Of a stretch of DNA of 64,000 nucleotides, positions 56,108-64,000 are shown in pieces. Position 1 is the stretch's first letter. Every line of letters begins with the position of its first letter. Source of the stretch: Leisingera sp. ANG-Vp (lineage in GTDB: Bacteria; Pseudomonadota; Alphaproteobacteria; Rhodobacterales; Rhodobacteraceae). Made by a program: the position numbers and the translations under genes. The stretch is taken from assembly GCF_000813725.1 (NCBI RefSeq), contig NZ_JWLD01000009.1:2757-66756 (forward strand). Direction: 5' to 3'. Below the pieces are notes generated by a model that saw only the letters and a list, made by a program, of their open reading frames with translations, did not search any database and was not told where the DNA came from.

Positions 56108-56650
56108 GTGGCCGAGACGTTACTCAGTTTTTCAGAAGTGTTACTATTTGGACGTTTGGTGAAGGACCTGAAGATCAAGGACAGGAGCCGGGGAGAGCGT
56201 TGCGGCGACAACGGGTTTCTTGCAAAACAACTGCAGGAAGGAACGGATCCAAGGCTCGCCCGCATCTACGGGTTTTCCTATGAAGGCACCTATCATCAGC
56301 TGCCTGAGCCAGTCATCCTGCTGGTGCACGGCAAAGGGGAAGACGCCTTTGCTGACAGCGGCGAATTCGCCCGCTCACCATTGAGCCCTTCGAAATCAGG
56401 TGTTGCTGCGGCTGATTTCCAGATGGCCGACAAGGTCAAGTTCTGGGAATACGACAAGGCTGACTACACAATACGCATGGACCTGATGACCGGCATGCTG
56501 GAGCAGGTGTTGCTGGACGTGTATTTCGGCTCAGCAGGCCCAGCCGTCAGCGGAGCCAAGGTGAGTGGCGCCAAAGTGAGCGGTGCAAAGGTGAGCGGTG
56601 CAAAAGTCAGCGGCGCCAAGGTGAGCGGCGCAAAGGTCTCAGGCGACTGA
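56108..56650 (+). CDS. Unknown protein ending in six VSGAK repeats
   Basis: 180 residues from a GTG at 56108 with GGGAG eight bases upstream; earlier starts lack a ribosome-binding site. The first 145 or so residues are globular-looking (FLAKQLQEG, RLARIYGFSYEG, KFWEYDKADYTIR) and of no family I know. The C-terminus is six exact VSGAK pentapeptides plus VSGD, resembling a short pentapeptide-repeat beta-helix coil or a linker. It follows the metallopeptidase by 147 bases on the same strand. Start is uncertain. Confidence 0.65.
   Translation: MAETLLSFSEVLLFGRLVKDLKIKDRSRGERCGDNGFLAKQLQEGTDPRLARIYGFSYEGTYHQLPEPVILLVHGKGEDAFADSGEFARSPLSPSKSGVAAADFQMADKVKFWEYDKADYTIRMDLMTGMLEQVLLDVYFGSAGPAVSGAKVSGAKVSGAKVSGAKVSGAKVSGAKVSGD
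56546..56647 (+). repeat. 15-bp in-frame tandem repeat (VSGAK)
   Basis: Six 15-base units at 56546-56635 plus a partial unit encode VSGAK repeated. Units differ at third codon positions (gtc/gtg, ggc/ggt/gga, gcc/gca, aag/aaa) while the peptide is constant, so the protein sequence appears to be under selection. Not a CRISPR array: there are no spacers. Confidence 0.9.
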
Positions 56651-56674
56651 AACGCGCTTGAGCGCCGCACCGCA

Positions 56675-58444
56675 TCAGAAACCGGCTTTCCTCAGCCCTT
56701 CAACAAAGTGCTGCGTATCTTCTTCCAGGCGATCAGGCTGCACTTTGGCCCAGCGTTCCAGCGAGAAATTCGGGTGAGCCTCCTGGTGTTTCCGGGTCAT
56801 TTCCTGTGCCTGATCCATTCGGCCTAGCTGGGCATAGCTGGCCGCAAGCATCCGCTGGCCTTCAGTTGGGTTGTTCATCTTCGTCAGCGTATCGATTACC
56901 GCCTGATATTCCTTGAGATTGTAGTAGGCGCCGCCAAGGTGCCACAGGTACTGGTCCGGGAAATAAGGGTTCAGGCGCATTGCTTGCTTCAGGTGCTCGA
57001 TCGCTGCTTCGTTGTCGCCGGAATGCGCCATCGCATCCGCAAAATCTGAGCGCAGATCCGCATCATTGGGATTGAGAGCGAGCGCGCGCTTGTAAGCACC
57101 GATAGAGGCGTCGTGCTCCTTGCGGTAGAGATGCACAAAACCAAGTTCGCCAAAACCCCGCGCATCCGTTGGATCCAGGTCAACAGCCCGCTGCGCAAAG
57201 CCCAATGCGGTATCAAGCGCGTGGTCCGCATCCTTGGCCCAGGAGTAGCGCCAATCGATGTTCATCGTACGGGATATTGCCGCTGAAGCCCGGGCGTAGT
57301 CCTGATCGCAGGCAAGCGCCCGTTCATAGAGCACATGGGCTTCATGATTGTCCTGGCGGGTATACCTGAAGATAAACTGCTGGCCACGGAGCACGTACCC
57401 GTAGGCGGCAAGGTCTGCGGGTGCCCTTTGCGCCATCCGTTTGCGTTCCTGTGTTTCAATCAGGACCGCAGTTGCCGCAACAATGGCATCCGTGACTTCG
57501 TCCTGTATTTCAAAAATGTCGTCAATGTTGCGGTCATAGCGTTCCCCCCAGATGGTTCTGCCGCTGTCCGCGTCAATCAGCTCAACCGCCACCCGCACCC
57601 GCGAAGCTGCCCGCCGGACACTGCCGCGCGCAATATAGCGTACTCCCAATTCCCGCGCGGCGTCCTGGGGCGGCATCGCTTGCGATTTGAAGAAAAAGGC
57701 GGAATTCCGGGCAATCACAAACAGGTTCTTGAACTTGGAAAGGTTCAGGATGATGTCGTCGGTCAGACCTTCGGCAAACCAGCTGTCGGATGGATCCCCG
57801 CCCTGGCTGGCAAAGGGCAGAATGGCGACTGAAGGTATTTCAGGCCGTTCCGGTTCAGATTTCTGAAAGTCCGGCCGGCGGCTTGGCGCCATGGTCACGC
57901 CCGCAACCTCGCTCCTGACGCAATACGTCTGCACTGGATCGGCAATGTTCTTGAGCGTGCAAGGGCCCAGAAACTCATAGCCGAACCGCAGCCGGTTGCG
58001 GATCTGCTCATAGACAGCCGCACTGACAAACACGCGGCCGGGTTCGGCAATCTCCTGCAGACGGGCGGCAATGTTGACATTGTCGCCATGAATGCCGCGG
58101 TCGTCTTCCAAAATTTCGCCAAGATGCACCCCGGCGCGGAACCGGATTTTCTGGTTATGGGGGCGGGCCTGATTGCTCAACTCTGCAATACGATGCAGTT
58201 CGACGCCGAATTGAACGGCATCGGTCGCCGTCTCAAACAAAGCTAAAACGCCATCTCCGCGCACAGCAATCACTTGGCCGTCATACGTTCCACAGGCTGC
58301 TTCGAGCTGCATAATCAACGACTTCAGCGTGCTGTAGGTGTCGACCTCATTGGCCCCCATCAGCCGGGCATAACCAACAACATCGGCAAAAAGAACTGCG
58401 CCGAGTCTTCGCCGGAACGAAGGGTTTTTGTTCTGATCGCCCAT
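56675..58444 (-). CDS. Class III adenylate/guanylate cyclase with TPR repeats
   Basis: 589 residues: cyclase domain at about 10-180 with metal aspartates in LFADVVGYARLM and VRGDGVLALFE and the NVNIAARLQ helix; a TolB/CadC-like linker domain at about 205-320 (VAILPFASQ, IWGERYDRNIDDIFEIQDEV); then TPR repeats to about 570. Such proteins make cAMP in the cytoplasm. GAGGGA lies before the ATG at 58444. Its 3' end converges with the VSGAK gene, 24 bases apart. Confidence 0.9.
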   Translation of the reverse strand: MGDQNKNPSFRRRLGAVLFADVVGYARLMGANEVDTYSTLKSLIMQLEAACGTYDGQVIAVRGDGVLALFETATDAVQFGVELHRIAELSNQARPHNQKIRFRAGVHLGEILEDDRGIHGDNVNIAARLQEIAEPGRVFVSAAVYEQIRNRLRFGYEFLGPCTLKNIADPVQTYCVRSEVAGVTMAPSRRPDFQKSEPERPEIPSVAILPFASQGGDPSDSWFAEGLTDDIILNLSKFKNLFVIARNSAFFFKSQAMPPQDAARELGVRYIARGSVRRAASRVRVAVELIDADSGRTIWGERYDRNIDDIFEIQDEVTDAIVAATAVLIETQERKRMAQRAPADLAAYGYVLRGQQFIFRYTRQDNHEAHVLYERALACDQDYARASAAISRTMNIDWRYSWAKDADHALDTALGFAQRAVDLDPTDARGFGELGFVHLYRKEHDASIGAYKRALALNPNDADLRSDFADAMAHSGDNEAAIEHLKQAMRLNPYFPDQYLWHLGGAYYNLKEYQAVIDTLTKMNNPTEGQRMLAASYAQLGRMDQAQEMTRKHQEAHPNFSLERWAKVQPDRLEEDTQHFVEGLRKAGF

Positions 58445-58508
58445 TGGATGTCCCTCGTGCGTCAATCCCTCTTGATCTGCTCAGTGCCCTGCTGCCTCGT
58501 CGTTCCGC

Positions 58509-59150
58509 TTAACCGGCTGTATAAGTGGATGGGCACGGCGGCCAAACCCAGCCGGGGGTCTCTTCAGAGCCAAAACAGACCGCCAAATCTGCCTTGAGCT
58601 TCCGGGCTAGCCCCTCGCGGTGCGCATCCCATTCCTCCCGCAGTATCCCAACCGCTACCATGTCAAAGCACTGGCCTTCCGCAAACCAGGCCCGGCGCAT
58701 CCTGCCTTCGGTTTCAAAGCCAAGCTGTTCGGTCAAATTCCGGGTGCGCGTGTTGTCTTCGCGGTAGTATGATGTGACCCGGTTCAACCCCAGTTGGCGG
58801 AATGCAAAATCCAGCACCAAAGCCATGGAGCGGATGCCTATTCCTTGCCGGCGTCTCTCCTTCCCAATGAACAGGGCGATCACTGCATCCCGGTTTACCG
58901 GCGAAATGGCTTCAAGTCCGGCGATCCCGGCAAGCTCGCCGCCGTCAGCCGCAATCGCAAACCAGCATTGACGCATCCCGCCGGCTGCATCCACCGCGGC
59001 TTCCCAGGCCTGCTCGGTGGCGGCAGAGTTTAGAGGAGCGCGCGCAGAACGGTCAAAACATGCAAGGTCCGCTACATCCTGAAACCAGCAGGATGCCACC
59101 GCAATATCCGCCTTTTCGAGGGGCCTGAGCGTGAATAGACAGCCGGACAT
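58509..59150 (-). CDS. GNAT-family N-acetyltransferase (RimJ/RimL type)
   Basis: 213 residues. The acetyl-CoA-binding loop is RRRQGIG near 115, followed by NLTEQLGFETEGRMRRAWF typical of RimJ/RimL-like proteins that acetylate amino groups of proteins or small molecules. The ATG at 59150 follows GGGAGATCAGG. A C-terminal tail of about 40 residues is not conserved-looking. It starts the transcript that leads into the cyclase gene 64 bases downstream. Confidence 0.82.
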   Translation of the reverse strand: MSGCLFTLRPLEKADIAVASCWFQDVADLACFDRSARAPLNSAATEQAWEAAVDAAGGMRQCWFAIAADGGELAGIAGLEAISPVNRDAVIALFIGKERRRQGIGIRSMALVLDFAFRQLGLNRVTSYYREDNTRTRNLTEQLGFETEGRMRRAWFAEGQCFDMVAVGILREEWDAHREGLARKLKADLAVCFGSEETPGWVWPPCPSTYTAG

Positions 59151-59494
59151 GGGCCTGATCTCCCTTTCCTCCCAGGATGTTTCTTTTCTTCCGTGCAATC
59201 CCAGTATGAAAAACCCTGCAAAGCAATTGTAACATGGTTTGGTCTTTCGAGGGACAGCGTATGATTGCAAAGTTGGAAACAAGGTTTTCTCCGCGACCAA
59301 TCATGCTTCCTTGAGGCAGATTTTCCTGACCGGGAAGCCAACGCAGGTCTTGGCTGCCTTACAGAGAACGTGTTTGGAAACCGGTCCGGAGGCTGGGCTG
59401 GTAGGGTTCGTCCGCGGCTGACAAGGTCGGAACAAGACCGCTCTGCAAACGCGCTCGGCTGGACCAACTTCATTCTGTGCACCCATCCGCAGGT

Positions 59495-59560
59495 TTGCTC
59501 TGTGTCACCGATGTTTTTGACATCGCGTCAGGCGATTTGAGCCTACCCGGCAAGCTTTAG
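59495..59560 (+). pseudogene. Remnant of secreted-protein gene (last 21 codons)
   Basis: Translates as LLCVTDVFDIASGDLSLPGKL and stop; 20 of 21 residues equal the C-terminus of the secreted protein at 49694-50443, one codon shorter at the end. No upstream part of the gene was recognised, and no start. The preceding bases back to 59151 hold the GNAT promoter region and no supported gene. Confidence 0.8.
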
Positions 59561-59571
59561 TAGATACCATA

Positions 59572-59601
59572 GGGCAGCCGAAGAAGACGGTACGGCTGCC
59601 C
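59572..59601 (+). terminator. Hairpin between the two gene remnants
   Basis: Perfect 9-bp stem GGGCAGCCG (59572-59580) with CGGCTGCCC (59593-59601), 12-base loop, followed by GCTTTTG. It lies where the intact locus at 49.66 kb has another hairpin, but the stem sequence differs. Confidence 0.55.
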
Positions 59602-59620
59602 GCTTTTGAGGAGAATGCAA

Positions 59621-59839
59621 ATGCAAGCGCCTGAACTGCAGGTATCCGAATGGTTCAATATGCGAGAGAAACTGAAACTTTCAGGCTTGAAGGGGAAAGC
59701 TATTCTGATCGAAGCTTTCCAGATGCTGTGCCTGAGGTGTGTTCTTCATGGAATCCCCCTGGCCCAGGCTGTCCAAAGAACTTTCCCTGCTGGTAAGGTC
59801 TCTGTGATCGGGCTGCACTTCTTCTTTGAGCACCAAGAG
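59621..59839 (+). pseudogene. Truncated copy of redoxin gene (first 73 codons)
   Basis: Begins MQAPELQVSEWFN after GAGGAG. By eye 49 of 73 residues equal the redoxin at 49112-49636; both cysteines remain but the active site reads CLRC instead of CPGC. Similarity stops after FEHQE, and the frame then runs on without meaning through the antisense of soxC. A thioredoxin fold cut here would lack its cis-proline half, so it should be inactive. Confidence 0.8.
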
Positions 59840-60745
59840 ACCAAACGCAGGCCGATCGGTAACTTCAAGCCGGTGCAGCCATTTGACATTGGTGTTGCCT
59901 TCCCAGCCCGGCAGGAACAGGCGCATCGGATAACCTTGTGCCGGCCGCAGGCGCTCGCCGTTCTGGTAAAGCGCGATGATTGCGTCATCTATCAGTTTTT
60001 CCAGCGGAATACTGCGGGCCAGACCGCCAGCATCCGCTCCAACTGCGATGACCCATTTTGCCTTGGGATCGATACCCGCCTCCTGCAGGAGGAGCTTGAC
60101 CGGCACGCCGATCCACTCCGCCCCGGACAGAAGACCGTAGAGGTACTGAAGCGGCATCTGCTGCGGGTCCGAGTGATAGCCGTTGGGGGCCGTGTTGCCG
60201 CCGCACTCAAGGAAATTGATGCCGCCGGTCATTGGATAGCGCAAAAGATCACTTGCTTTGAATTTCAAAGCCCGCTCGGTCATCCCGTGGATGATGAGCT
60301 CATGCGTTTCCGGATCGACATCCGGAACACCGGAATGGTGGGCGCCGAAATGCAGCCCCGAAGGGGTAATAATCCCTTTCTGGACGTGCAGGGGCGAAAA
60401 GGACGCCGTCAGGGTGGACTGCCCGTGCTGCGGGAAGATCTTGCGCACGACGTCAGACTCGTGCGGAGACGGGCTGCCATAGGCCTCATCCTCGACACCC
60501 GGATACAGCATATTGTCGGGGAACTCCCTGGCATTTGCAGATCCGCTTGCTGCAATGGCGGCCGGAACAGCCGCAGCACTGGCGGTGAGCAGCGTGGCTC
60601 CTGATTTCAGGAAGTCGCGCCTTCCTATAAATCCTGTGTAGCTTGTCTTGATTTTGAACTCCTGAAGTGGTTCTCGGTCAGAGAGCGAACCGCCCTTTTG
60701 GCCAGGTTCGCAGGTGCCTCTGCTGATGTGTTGCGGCGGGGGCAT
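59681..60745 (-). pseudogene. soxC: Truncated sulfane dehydrogenase gene
   Basis: Residues 1-299 read as SoxC, the molybdenum subunit of the periplasmic Sox thiosulfate-oxidising system: twin-arginine signal (GRRDFLKSG, 41-49), molybdopterin-binding fold with Cys181 in NFLECGGN, and LPGWEGNTNVKWL near 285. The C-terminal Mo-co dimerisation domain (roughly 130 residues in full-length SoxC) is absent; beyond about 59849 the frame reads the antisense of the redoxin remnant. No other sox gene is in the window. It follows the MFS gene by 12 bases. Confidence 0.82.
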
Positions 60746-60757
60746 GGGGGATTCAGA

Positions 60758-61966
60758 TCATTGGGCCTTCCTTTTTCCGATGCTTTCCTGACGGCTGTGA
60801 AAAAGGATGGAGAGGCCGGTCAGCCCGATCCAAGGCAGCAGCACCAGATTGAGGGTTTGCCAGCCCAGCGAAGCCTGCATAAATCCGGCGCTTGCGGAGC
60901 AAGCGAGGCCAACGGCAAAGATAATCAAGTCATTCATTGCCTGCGCCTTGGATTTCTCCGATGGCGCATAAGCTTTTGTCAGGAGGCTGGTGCCGCCAAT
61001 GTAGAGAAAGTTCCAGCCGACCCCGAGCAGGATGAGCGCTCCAGCGAAAGAGTAGAAATCCGTACCTGAAAACGTGAACCACACATGCAGGAGGAAGAAG
61101 AAGACTCCTGCCAGCATCACCGGGCGAACCCCGAAGCAGCTGATCAAAGACCCGGTGAAGAAGGATGGCAGGAACATGCCCAGGACATGCAGCTGGATAA
61201 CCGTTGCCGTGACGCCGTCGCCATGACCATGGTGTCCCATCGCCAGCGGCGTGGCGGTCATTGCCAAAATCATTATTCCGTACCCGGAAGCTGCGGAGAA
61301 TAGCGCCACCAGGTAGGTTGGCTGCATAAAGATCTGAAAAAGCGGGCGGGCTTCCTTCGCCTCGGCATGCGGCCCGGTGTCAGCACCGGGAATGTTCAAG
61401 AACATAAGTGTGCCCATCCCGACCAGCGATACCGCACCAGCAATCAGGAAGGAGGCGGTGTAGGAAGGCTCAAGAAGAGTTCCGCCCCATACTCCCAGCT
61501 TGGGGCCCGCAATGGAGGCAACAACACCGCCGGCCAGAACGTATCCTATCGCACGGGGGCGGTAATCTTCATCGGCAACTTCCGAAGCCGCAAACCTGAA
61601 AAACTGGGCAAACCCCTGGTAGACACCAACCAAAAACGTACCGGCGCACAGCAGCCACAAGGACGCTGTAAAGACACCTCCAGCAGCTAGAACCCCGCCG
61701 GCTGCACCCAGACCTGCACCAGTGAGAAAACCGGCCCTGCGGCCCGCTCGGGACATGAACATTGATGCGGGCACGGTTGCGGCCGCGGTTCCCAAGAACA
61801 TCGCTGCGATTGGCAGCGTGGCAAACCCGGGTGTGCTTGCGATTTGAAAGCCGGCTAGTGCTCCGACCGTTGCGACAAGCACGGATACTGTTTGGAACAG
61901 AGCTTGAGAAACCGCGAGGATCCATACTTGCTGGTACATTTGGGTTTTGGATTGAAGTGCGGTCAT
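60758..61966 (-). CDS. MFS transporter
   Basis: 402 residues with about twelve helices and the MFS loop 2-3 pattern (MSRAGRRAGFLTG). A histidine-rich loop (MGHHGHGDG) sits in the second half. The methionine at 61966 is 13 residues before the first helix; an upstream ATG at 62035 is possible and neither has a good ribosome-binding site. Placed after the ArsP-like permease on the same strand. Substrate unknown. Confidence 0.82.
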   Translation of the reverse strand: MTALQSKTQMYQQVWILAVSQALFQTVSVLVATVGALAGFQIASTPGFATLPIAAMFLGTAAATVPASMFMSRAGRRAGFLTGAGLGAAGGVLAAGGVFTASLWLLCAGTFLVGVYQGFAQFFRFAASEVADEDYRPRAIGYVLAGGVVASIAGPKLGVWGGTLLEPSYTASFLIAGAVSLVGMGTLMFLNIPGADTGPHAEAKEARPLFQIFMQPTYLVALFSAASGYGIMILAMTATPLAMGHHGHGDGVTATVIQLHVLGMFLPSFFTGSLISCFGVRPVMLAGVFFFLLHVWFTFSGTDFYSFAGALILLGVGWNFLYIGGTSLLTKAYAPSEKSKAQAMNDLIIFAVGLACSASAGFMQASLGWQTLNLVLLPWIGLTGLSILFHSRQESIGKRKAQ

Positions 61967-62134
61967 CGGATCTGATTGGTTCTTGTCGGTGTTAGTATTG
62001 AGCGGGCAGCCCGTCGTGCTGCCCTTGGCGGTCATTTCTGTGCAGGGTTTCGCTCCGCTGCGAAATTGCCGGCACCCGCCCCAGCCATTTGATAGAAATG
62101 TCTGGAACAGGCATTCATCGCATCTGGCGGCCGG

Positions 62135-63184
62135 TCACAGCACCTGCCAGGCTTGAAACAGAAGCCCCGCTGCAAAGGCGCCGCTGAGCGACAGGCCGAG
62201 GTAGAGAGCAAAGACCTTGGGCTTTGCCAGCGCCCAGACAGCCATCGCTGCGGGGATCGAAGTGACGCCGCCGGCCACCAGGAAGGCCAGACCTGCGCCA
62301 GGCGCCATTCCCTGCTCGATCAGCCCGCCAACCAGCGGCAGTGCGGCGTAGCCGTTCAGGTAGGCGGGCACGCCAACCAGAGTTGCAGTAATGATTGGCA
62401 GCAGCCCTTCGCCGCCCAGGGTGGACGTGACGGTCTCGGCCGGGATCCACGCCAGCATCAGGCTTTCCAGGATGAAGGCCAGCAGCAGCCATTTGGCCAG
62501 GAACAGCGTTGTGGTCCACGCGGTCTTGGCAAACTTGGCCCTGCGCTCGGCCTCCTGCCAGAACTTCCAGACAACAGGTTTGGGCGTCCGCATTCTCGAG
62601 CCGCCGCAGCCGCCGTTGCCGACCCCGTCCCGCAGGGGATCGGTCAGCGCCCCTCGGTGGCTCAGCAAGTGAACCGCAAGACCGCCGAAGAGGCCCAGGC
62701 CCACAGCCGCGAAGGTCTTGGCCACTGCGAATTCAATCCCCAGAACACCAGCGGTCAGGAAGAACATGGAAGGATCCATAATTGGCGAAGCGAGCCAGAA
62801 GGCCATCACAGCCGACAGCGGCACGCCCATGGTCAGCAGAGCAGCGATCAGAGGGATTACACCGCAAGAACAAAAGGGCGACAGCCCGCCCGCAAGCGCG
62901 CCAAGGGCGATCATCAAAAGCGGTGAGCCGGTAAAGGCCTTTGCCACCAGATTGTCTGCCTCGGTTGCGCCTGCCCAGGCGGCAACAGCAATGGAAAACA
63001 AGAGATACGGGGCTGTGTGAAGCAGTGCCGCGCCTGCAAAACCCGCGCTTTGCGGGGCCTGGGCAGGGTCAAATACTGCCAGCAGGAGAAGGATAGCGGC
63101 AGATGCCAGCCAGACCCGCTGGTCCTTGAGGAATTGCCAGATAGCGGCGCCGTGCCGTGGCGAGTTCTCTGTTGTGCTTGTCAT
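62135..63184 (-). CDS. Permease of the DUF318/ArsP-like family
   Basis: 349 residues, two blocks of about four helices linked by a cytoplasmic loop. The family motif GGLSPFCSCGVIPLI, with a cysteine pair in the membrane, and the second-half repeat VGVPAYLNGYAALPL are present. Relatives export organoarsenicals or are co-encoded with metal and sulfur genes. The ATG at 63184 has GGAAG seven bases upstream. It lies 54 bases downstream of an ArsR-type gene, which probably controls it. Confidence 0.88.
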   Translation of the reverse strand: MTSTTENSPRHGAAIWQFLKDQRVWLASAAILLLLAVFDPAQAPQSAGFAGAALLHTAPYLLFSIAVAAWAGATEADNLVAKAFTGSPLLMIALGALAGGLSPFCSCGVIPLIAALLTMGVPLSAVMAFWLASPIMDPSMFFLTAGVLGIEFAVAKTFAAVGLGLFGGLAVHLLSHRGALTDPLRDGVGNGGCGGSRMRTPKPVVWKFWQEAERRAKFAKTAWTTTLFLAKWLLLAFILESLMLAWIPAETVTSTLGGEGLLPIITATLVGVPAYLNGYAALPLVGGLIEQGMAPGAGLAFLVAGGVTSIPAAMAVWALAKPKVFALYLGLSLSGAFAAGLLFQAWQVL

Positions 63185-63238
63185 ATCCAAACTTCCAGTT
63201 TTTTGGTTGTTTTGAGGTCAAAAAAAGGCCGATGAATA

Positions 63239-63556
63239 TCACACGGCCTCTTCCTTGGCTTCAAGCTTTACACCCTCGCAGCACCCTGAAGTCAGAAAAG
63301 TAGAGAGCCTGAGCATTACAGGATAGTCGATCCGGTTAAACACTTCGCGCCCCCGCTTCTCCTGGATAACCAGCCTGGCATCCACAAGGGTGGAGAGATG
63401 GTGTGCCAGGGTGGATGCGGCAAGCCCCAGATGCTCGGCAATGTCGCCGACCCTCAATCCTTCCTCGCCCGCTTTCACGAGTATTCGGTAGATGTCCAGA
63501 CGGGCATCATGGCCAAGGGCCGCAAGGGCACGGGCATTGGAGCTTGAAATAGTCAT
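63239..63556 (-). CDS. ArsR-family repressor
   Basis: 105 residues with the winged helix of ArsR/SmtB proteins (about 10-75; GDIAEHLGLAASTLAHHLSTL). A vicinal cysteine pair Cys92-Cys93 (SGCCEG) near the C-terminus is a likely thiophilic sensor site. Divergent from the rhodanese gene by 165 bases and followed by the ArsP-like permease, so it probably represses both. Confidence 0.88.
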   Translation of the reverse strand: MTISSSNARALAALGHDARLDIYRILVKAGEEGLRVGDIAEHLGLAASTLAHHLSTLVDARLVIQEKRGREVFNRIDYPVMLRLSTFLTSGCCEGVKLEAKEEAV

Positions 63557-63721
63557 GAGGCAAAAATAACTAAAAAACCGGTTTTGTCAATATGGTCCGG
63601 AAAGTACTTCGAAACACCATATTAACCCGCTTGCGAGGGCATGAAGAACACCAGGGCTCGGAGCACTTTCTTCCGGCAGAAGACAAAGCCGCCCCAACAT
63701 CAACAATGGAAGAAAAACGCT

Positions 63722-64000
63722 ATGGCGCAAAATTTTACCAAAGGGATCAAAGACCTGATGGGTGAGGCAAACAGCGTGGTTGCCGTCATGCCTATTGACG
63801 AAGCAAAGGAAAAATATTCCGACGGGAACTATGTGTTTGTCGATATCCGCGATGGCACTGAAGTGCAGCGGACCGGACTTATCCCGGGTGCGGTACATTG
63901 CTCCCGCGGCACCATGGAGTTCCAGATCGCCCCGGACAGCCCGCACCACAAGCCCGTGTTCAACCAGGATAAGACTTATGTGTTCTATTGCGCAGCTGCC
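63722..64000 (+). CDS. Rhodanese-like protein, cut by window end
   Basis: First 93 residues of a rhodanese-domain protein: VDIRDGTEVQRTGLIPGAVHCSRG is the domain's first conserved block, and Cys90 in VFYCAAA is at the place of the sulfur-carrying cysteine. The window ends inside the active-site loop. GGAAGAA precedes the ATG. With the divergent ArsR and permease it suggests sulfur or arsenic handling. Confidence 0.85.
   Translation, partial: MAQNFTKGIKDLMGEANSVVAVMPIDEAKEKYSDGNYVFVDIRDGTEVQRTGLIPGAVHCSRGTMEFQIAPDSPHHKPVFNQDKTYVFYCAAA

Noticed and set aside
56546-56647. CRISPR-like short tandem repeat
   Set aside because: Units are 15 bases, contiguous and in frame with a coding sequence; no spacers and no cas genes.
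59606-60604. 332-codon frame starting as a redoxin
   Set aside because: Only the first 73 codons from 59621 resemble redoxin; the rest is the antisense of soxC, so it is a chimera of a remnant and a shadow frame, not a fusion gene.

Overview
The window is GC-rich, gene-dense bacterial DNA from a heterotroph. Its gene content points to the Roseobacter group of the Rhodobacterales (a Leisingera/Phaeobacter/Ruegeria-like organism): three TRAP transporters, a complete ectoine/hydroxyectoine utilisation cluster in the roseobacter gene order, and many LysR, GlxA and MocR regulators. No rRNA, tRNA, CRISPR array, insertion sequence or phage gene was seen. The genus is inferred from gene content only.

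Layout. (1) 0.2-5.9 kb: fused TRAP permease, FAD amino-acid oxidoreductase, Asp/Glu-racemase-like protein and a class V PLP enzyme; the solute-binding protein should lie left of the window. (2) 6.2-17.2 kb: a creatinine/creatine locus. Creatininase and a spermidine/putrescine-type ABC importer face a LysR gene, creatinase, a GlxA-type regulator and a BCCT carrier; a thioesterase ends the block. (3) 17.4-24.9 kb: XRE-type regulator divergent from a dipeptide-type ABC importer and an amidase. (4) 25.2-38.5 kb, minus strand: enuR-uehABC-usp-eutABCDE-asuR-ssd-atf, thirteen genes that import (hydroxy)ectoine and convert it to aspartate. (5) 38.7-46.0 kb, minus strand: LysR, a DUF1445 hydro-lyase/D-glutamate-cyclase-like protein, a TRAP transporter and 5-oxoprolinase PxpBCA, probably an acidic amino acid/pyroglutamate route. 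(6) 46.4-48.9 kb: divergent oxyR-katA.

(7) 49.1-51.8 kb: a secreted protein and a CxxC redoxin, divergent from a cysteine-rich MarR regulator and a MOSC protein, with an obvious repeated operator between them. (8) 52.1-56.7 kb: YcaO-TfuA-gluzincin metallopeptidase, followed by a protein ending in six VSGAK repeats. This is the best candidate for an undescribed system, because YcaO-TfuA pairs elsewhere make backbone thioamides, but no precursor or target is obvious here. (9) 56.7-59.2 kb: adenylate cyclase with TPR repeats, and a GNAT. (10) 59.5-60.7 kb: a decayed inverted copy of the secreted-protein/redoxin pair from block 7, joined head-on to a truncated soxC. (11) 60.8-64 kb: MFS carrier, ArsP-like permease and ArsR regulator, divergent from a rhodanese protein cut by the window edge.

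Most operons overlap by ATGA or sit 3-20 bases apart. Products were assigned by reading the proteins; no database search was run. Substrates of the transporters in blocks 1, 3, 5 and 11 are inferred from neighbours.
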